Below, one piece after another: positions 6,368 to 8,124 of a stretch of DNA of 8,124 nucleotides (its first letter is position 1; every line of letters begins with the position of its first letter). The stretch spans positions 1 to 8,124 of the forward strand of contig JAUILX010000041.1 in assembly GCA_030433395.1 (NCBI GenBank), read 5' to 3'. The DNA comes from Chlamydiia bacterium. Its GTDB lineage: Bacteria > Chlamydiota > Chlamydiia > Chlamydiales > JACKPQ01. Made by a program: the position numbers and the translations under genes. The notes beneath the pieces were generated by a model, which was given only the letters and a program-made list of their open reading frames with translations, was not told where the DNA came from and did no database searches.

Positions 6368-7660
6368 GCTAATCATATACATTGGCAAGTAGAGAATATT
6401 ACCCACCAATTTTAACCGGTTTGTAGATATGCAGAGGCCAATAGGCAGATCGCGCTCTTTTAGAAAAAGTTGCAAAGATTTCAAGTGGCCAGCAGCTTTT
6501 GATTTAACTTCGATGGGAACAATTTGCGATTGATTGACAGTGATGTAATCCACTTCAGCAGAGCTGCCTATTTTTTCACGGTTCCAAAAGTAAAGAGCCC
6601 GCTTCTCACTAGGGTCGTTGTAACTTAAGAGCTCTTGGCCGACAAACTGCTCTGAGAGTTGACCTTCATTGATCAGCATTAAATCTTTGCGCAGGATTGT
6701 TTTGATATCAGTTTCCATAGCTCGCTGCATTAGACCTATATCAATAAATAGGAGCTTAAACTTTTTGTGATTCATAGAGGCTGCAAGGGGAATTCCATTT
6801 GCATTAGTTGCAAAAACCTGATTCACCAAGCCCGCATCACGCAAGTTTTGAACCGCTATTTTGACTTTTTCTGTGCGTAAACCGTTTTCAATTTTGCTAT
6901 ATTTAAACCATTTGCAAGCAATACCAGGTATGCGACTATAAACTTGATCAAGCACTTCAATATCGGTATGTTTAGAATACTTTCCGAAGTCGTCACGGTA
7001 GCCTCGTAATAAATCTTGTTGTAAATGCTGGGCTGAAAGGTAGTCTTGTGAATCAACAAATGCAGAGAGTACATCTGGCATTCCACCAAGTGCAAAATAT
7101 TCACGTAGCGCTTTGAGTCCTTGAGTGTGGGAGACTTCATTCGGGGGGCTTTTTAACGTAGTTTGAGTAAAATAGGCTTGCAGGTGCTCACGACCCGTAG
7201 CCCACAAAAATTCATCAAACGAAATTGGGTGCATGAACTTAGATTCAATGCGTCCAACAGGCATTCGGAAATCCTCGTTTTTTAATGTGAATTCTAAGAG
7301 CGATCCCGCCCCAATAATGTGAATATCAGGACGTTCCTCTTTAAAATAACGCAGAGCAGTAATGGCTTGAGGGCATTCTTGGATCTCATCTAAAAAAATC
7401 AAAGTATTTGAAAAATCAATAGAAGCGCTTTCTTGGATTTGAATAGCGTTTAGGATGGTATTTGGATCTAGATCTTCGAAGCATTGCTTATAAGTCGGAG
7501 ATTTTTCGAAGTTGATATGAAGAACATGTCTGTAGTGTGTCTTGCCAAAATGGAGGATGGAGTAAGTTTTTCCAACCTGACGAGCTCCACGAATGAGCAA
7601 AGGCATGCGCCTAGGATTATTTTTCCAGCGCAATAAGTGATCGAATATTAATCGTTTCAT
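6344..7660 (-). CDS. AAA-family ATPase with DUF4143 domain
   Basis: The protein has 438 residues, full length for the AAA_14/DUF4143 family, common in mobile or accessory regions of bacteria and archaea; its cellular function is unknown. The N-terminal ATPase has Walker A RGARQVGKT (24-32), Walker B LIFLDEIQECP (87-97), a sensor-like IIGAGS (115-120), and the family signature FMHPISFDEFL (142-152). ALGGMPDV (190-197) follows. The C-terminal DUF4143 part has a PD-(D/E)xK-like layout: Glu338/Glu343, FWNREKIGSSAEVDYI (358-373), then PIEVKSK (382-388). This resembles nuclease folds, but catalysis is not shown. ATG 7660 has only a short-spaced GGGA as RBS. The stop lies inside the hydrolase 3' end. 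Upstream lie the iterated promoter motif and a decayed HigA gene. It appears intact, unlike those remnants. Confidence 0.88.
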   Translation of the reverse strand: MKRLIFDHLLRWKNNPRRMPLLIRGARQVGKTYSILHFGKTHYRHVLHINFEKSPTYKQCFEDLDPNTILNAIQIQESASIDFSNTLIFLDEIQECPQAITALRYFKEERPDIHIIGAGSLLEFTLKNEDFRMPVGRIESKFMHPISFDEFLWATGREHLQAYFTQTTLKSPPNEVSHTQGLKALREYFALGGMPDVLSAFVDSQDYLSAQHLQQDLLRGYRDDFGKYSKHTDIEVLDQVYSRIPGIACKWFKYSKIENGLRTEKVKIAVQNLRDAGLVNQVFATNANGIPLAASMNHKKFKLLFIDIGLMQRAMETDIKTILRKDLMLINEGQLSEQFVGQELLSYNDPSEKRALYFWNREKIGSSAEVDYITVNQSQIVPIEVKSKAAGHLKSLQLFLKERDLPIGLCISTNRLKLVGNILYLPMYMISSLHRFIS

Positions 7661-7690
7661 ATCCCGATTCTAGCAGATGTGTCGAATTTA

Positions 7691-7765
7691 GGGGGTAAAT
7701 ATTATAAAAATATGTAAAAAATAGGGGGTAAAAATTACGGATAATTGTAAAAATAAGGGGGTAAA
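7691..7765 (-). repeat. Three GGGGGTAAA (TTTACCCCC) direct repeats at exact 33-bp spacing
   Basis: GGGGGTAAA occurs at 7691-7699, 7724-7732 and 7757-7765, each 33 bp after the last. Similarity goes beyond the core: the first two 33-bp units match at 24 of 33 positions, including TGTAAAAA at unit positions 23-30. The third unit shares only the core and then turns into CCCCC. The array fills most of the 124-nt gap between the HigA remnant and the ATPase gene. About three helical turns separate the copies, so all face the same side of the DNA. It looks like an operator or iteron array. Confidence 0.8.
7701..7706 (-). promoter_or_regulatory. -10 box of the ATPase gene, with repeat copy at the -35 position
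   Basis: The minus strand reads a perfect TATAAT here. Transcription would begin near 7694, giving a leader of about 34 nt before ATG 7660. Exactly 17 nt upstream, the -35 place (7724-7729) is taken by ACCCCC, part of the second GGGGGTAAA repeat, so the promoter has no normal -35. The first repeat (7691-7699) covers the start site. This layout suggests control by a protein that binds the repeats. The AT-rich context makes chance TATAAT matches easier. Confidence 0.5.
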
Positions 7766-7771
7766 TCCCCC
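7757..7771. promoter_or_regulatory. GGGGG-TAAAT-CCCCC inverted repeat at the third copy
   Basis: A 5-bp G:C stem with a 5-nt loop is built on the third direct repeat. Read as RNA it could form a short hairpin; as DNA it is a dyad that a dimeric protein could bind. There is no T-run of terminator type directly after it on either strand, so an operator half-site role is preferred to a terminator. Confidence 0.4.
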
Positions 7772-7784
7772 AAATCACTAATAA

Positions 7785-7991
7785 TTAAAGCTTAATGACC
7801 AGTCCAGAATTCAGGGGTAGTCTTGAAAATTTTGCTAAATCTTGCGCTATGGAAGATGTTATTTTTCGCTTTCCAGAGATAATTTTACTGTAGCGCTTAG
7901 CAAGCGCAGTTTGCGCTAGTCTTAGTGGAACCAAAAACTCTTTCAGTAGTATTTTTCCGGGGGAAGTGGGTGGCATGTTACTAGGAAACAT
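7785..7991 (-). pseudogene. higA: HigA-type antitoxin remnant (XRE helix-turn-helix), frameshifted
   Basis: ATG 7991 with AGAGG upstream opens MFPSNMPPTSPGKILLKEFLVPLRLAQTALAKR, the classic HigA/VapI antitoxin start (PPxxPGxxLxxEFLxPLxLxQxxLAKR). Two defects follow. About six residues of the helix-turn-helix are missing: AKR passes directly to YSKIISGKRKIT, where relatives have an extra turn such as GVP before YSKI. Then a one-base loss in the AAAATTTT run (about 7825-7832) shifts the frame: the present frame ends SRLPLNSGLVIKL, while the next frame reads IFKTTPEFWTGH and a stop, the family's TTPEFW motif. The DNA-binding helix is therefore probably damaged and the end wrong. No HigB toxin gene precedes it; that place is held by an unrelated membrane protein end. 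As it stands the frame encodes 68 residues, against about 90-100 for typical HigA. Confidence 0.75.
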
Positions 7992-7998
7992 ATTGCCT

Positions 7999-8124
7999 CT
8001 ACGGATGATCGAGCCATTTTTTTAGGCGATGCGTTCCGTGGAAAAAGAAAAAGAAGTTAAAGGTCCACATCACACTCATAGAAACCCAAAAAGGGATGTA
8101 GTTATTGGGGCCTAGTGCTGCAGA
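7999..8124 (-). CDS. C-terminal end of an unidentified membrane protein (runs off right edge)
   Basis: The minus strand is open from the window edge to TAG 8001-7999, giving 41 residues. They hold one strongly hydrophobic aromatic segment (about residues 9-28, NYIPFWVSMSVMWTF followed by a phenylalanine run), then a polar, basic tail ending HRLKKWLDHP. That is the pattern of a last transmembrane helix with positive residues on the cytoplasmic side. Family not recognised. The stop lies 7 nt upstream of the HigA remnant's ATG. A short rightward reading of the same DNA (8029-8115) has no supporting features, so the minus strand is preferred, but a 41-residue tail is thin evidence. Confidence 0.45.
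   Translation of the reverse strand, partial: SAALGPNNYIPFWVSMSVMWTFNFFFFFHGTHRLKKWLDHP

Noticed and set aside
7691..7771. CRISPR-like array
   Set aside because: The repeats are only 9 bp, the intervals resemble each other rather than being unique spacers, and there are no cas genes. Spacing and position fit promoter control.
8029..8115. 28-codon plus-strand frame near the right edge (MRSVEKEKEVKG...)
   Set aside because: Short, low complexity and charged, no ribosome site, and opposed by a better membrane-helix reading on the minus strand.
1..8124. rRNA, tRNA, insertion sequence or phage genes
   Set aside because: No transposase or integrase motif, terminal inverted repeats, or tRNA-like cloverleaf was recognised on either strand by eye.

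Overview
The window looks like a piece of a chromosome from a chlamydia-like (Chlamydiae, probably 'environmental' Parachlamydiales) bacterium. The main argument is gene order. From memory, Chlamydia trachomatis carries ycaH(lpxK)-gltT-sucB_2 as consecutive genes (CT402-CT401-CT400), and the same order is found here. A lipid A kinase in the cluster indicates a Gram-negative, and base composition is moderate. The heptose gene gmhA argues against Chlamydiaceae proper, whose LPS carries Kdo but no heptose. Genus cannot be told from this sequence, and the phylum call is inference (about 0.6).

Layout. (1) 1-464, minus: the N-terminal 154 residues of aspartate-semialdehyde dehydrogenase, running off the left edge. 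(2) 508-1502, minus: a secreted right-handed beta-helix protein gene, broken by three single-base indels. With these repaired it reads as one protein of about 331 residues with a signal peptide. (3) 1503-1585: intergenic region with an extended -10 promoter for the rightward operon. (4) 1586-6367, plus: a tight five-gene operon gmhA-lpxK-gltT-E2-hydrolase in which every junction overlaps (about 8, 74, 4 and 4 nt). (5) 6344-7660, minus: an intact AAA/DUF4143 ATPase whose 3' end overlaps that of the hydrolase by 24 nt. (6) 7661-7784: an AT-rich promoter region with three GGGGGTAAA direct repeats spaced exactly 33 bp apart. (7) 7785-7991, minus: a degenerate HigA-type antitoxin. (8) 7999-8124, minus: the C-terminus of a membrane protein, cut by the right edge.

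How the genes fit together. gmhA and lpxK both serve lipopolysaccharide: the first step to heptose and the 4'-kinase of lipid A. They are co-expressed with a sodium-coupled amino or organic acid transporter of the GltPh fold, a lipoylated E2 acyltransferase without E1 or E3 nearby, and an exported alpha/beta hydrolase. The right part (DUF4143 ATPase, HigA remnant, iterated promoter motif) has an accessory character and is separate from the operon.

No clearly new multi-gene system is visible. The most unusual signals are the phased 33-bp repeats over the ATPase promoter, the repairable beta-helix pseudogene, the long lpxK/gltT overlap containing a hexanucleotide repeat, and the altered substrate-site residues in the transporter.
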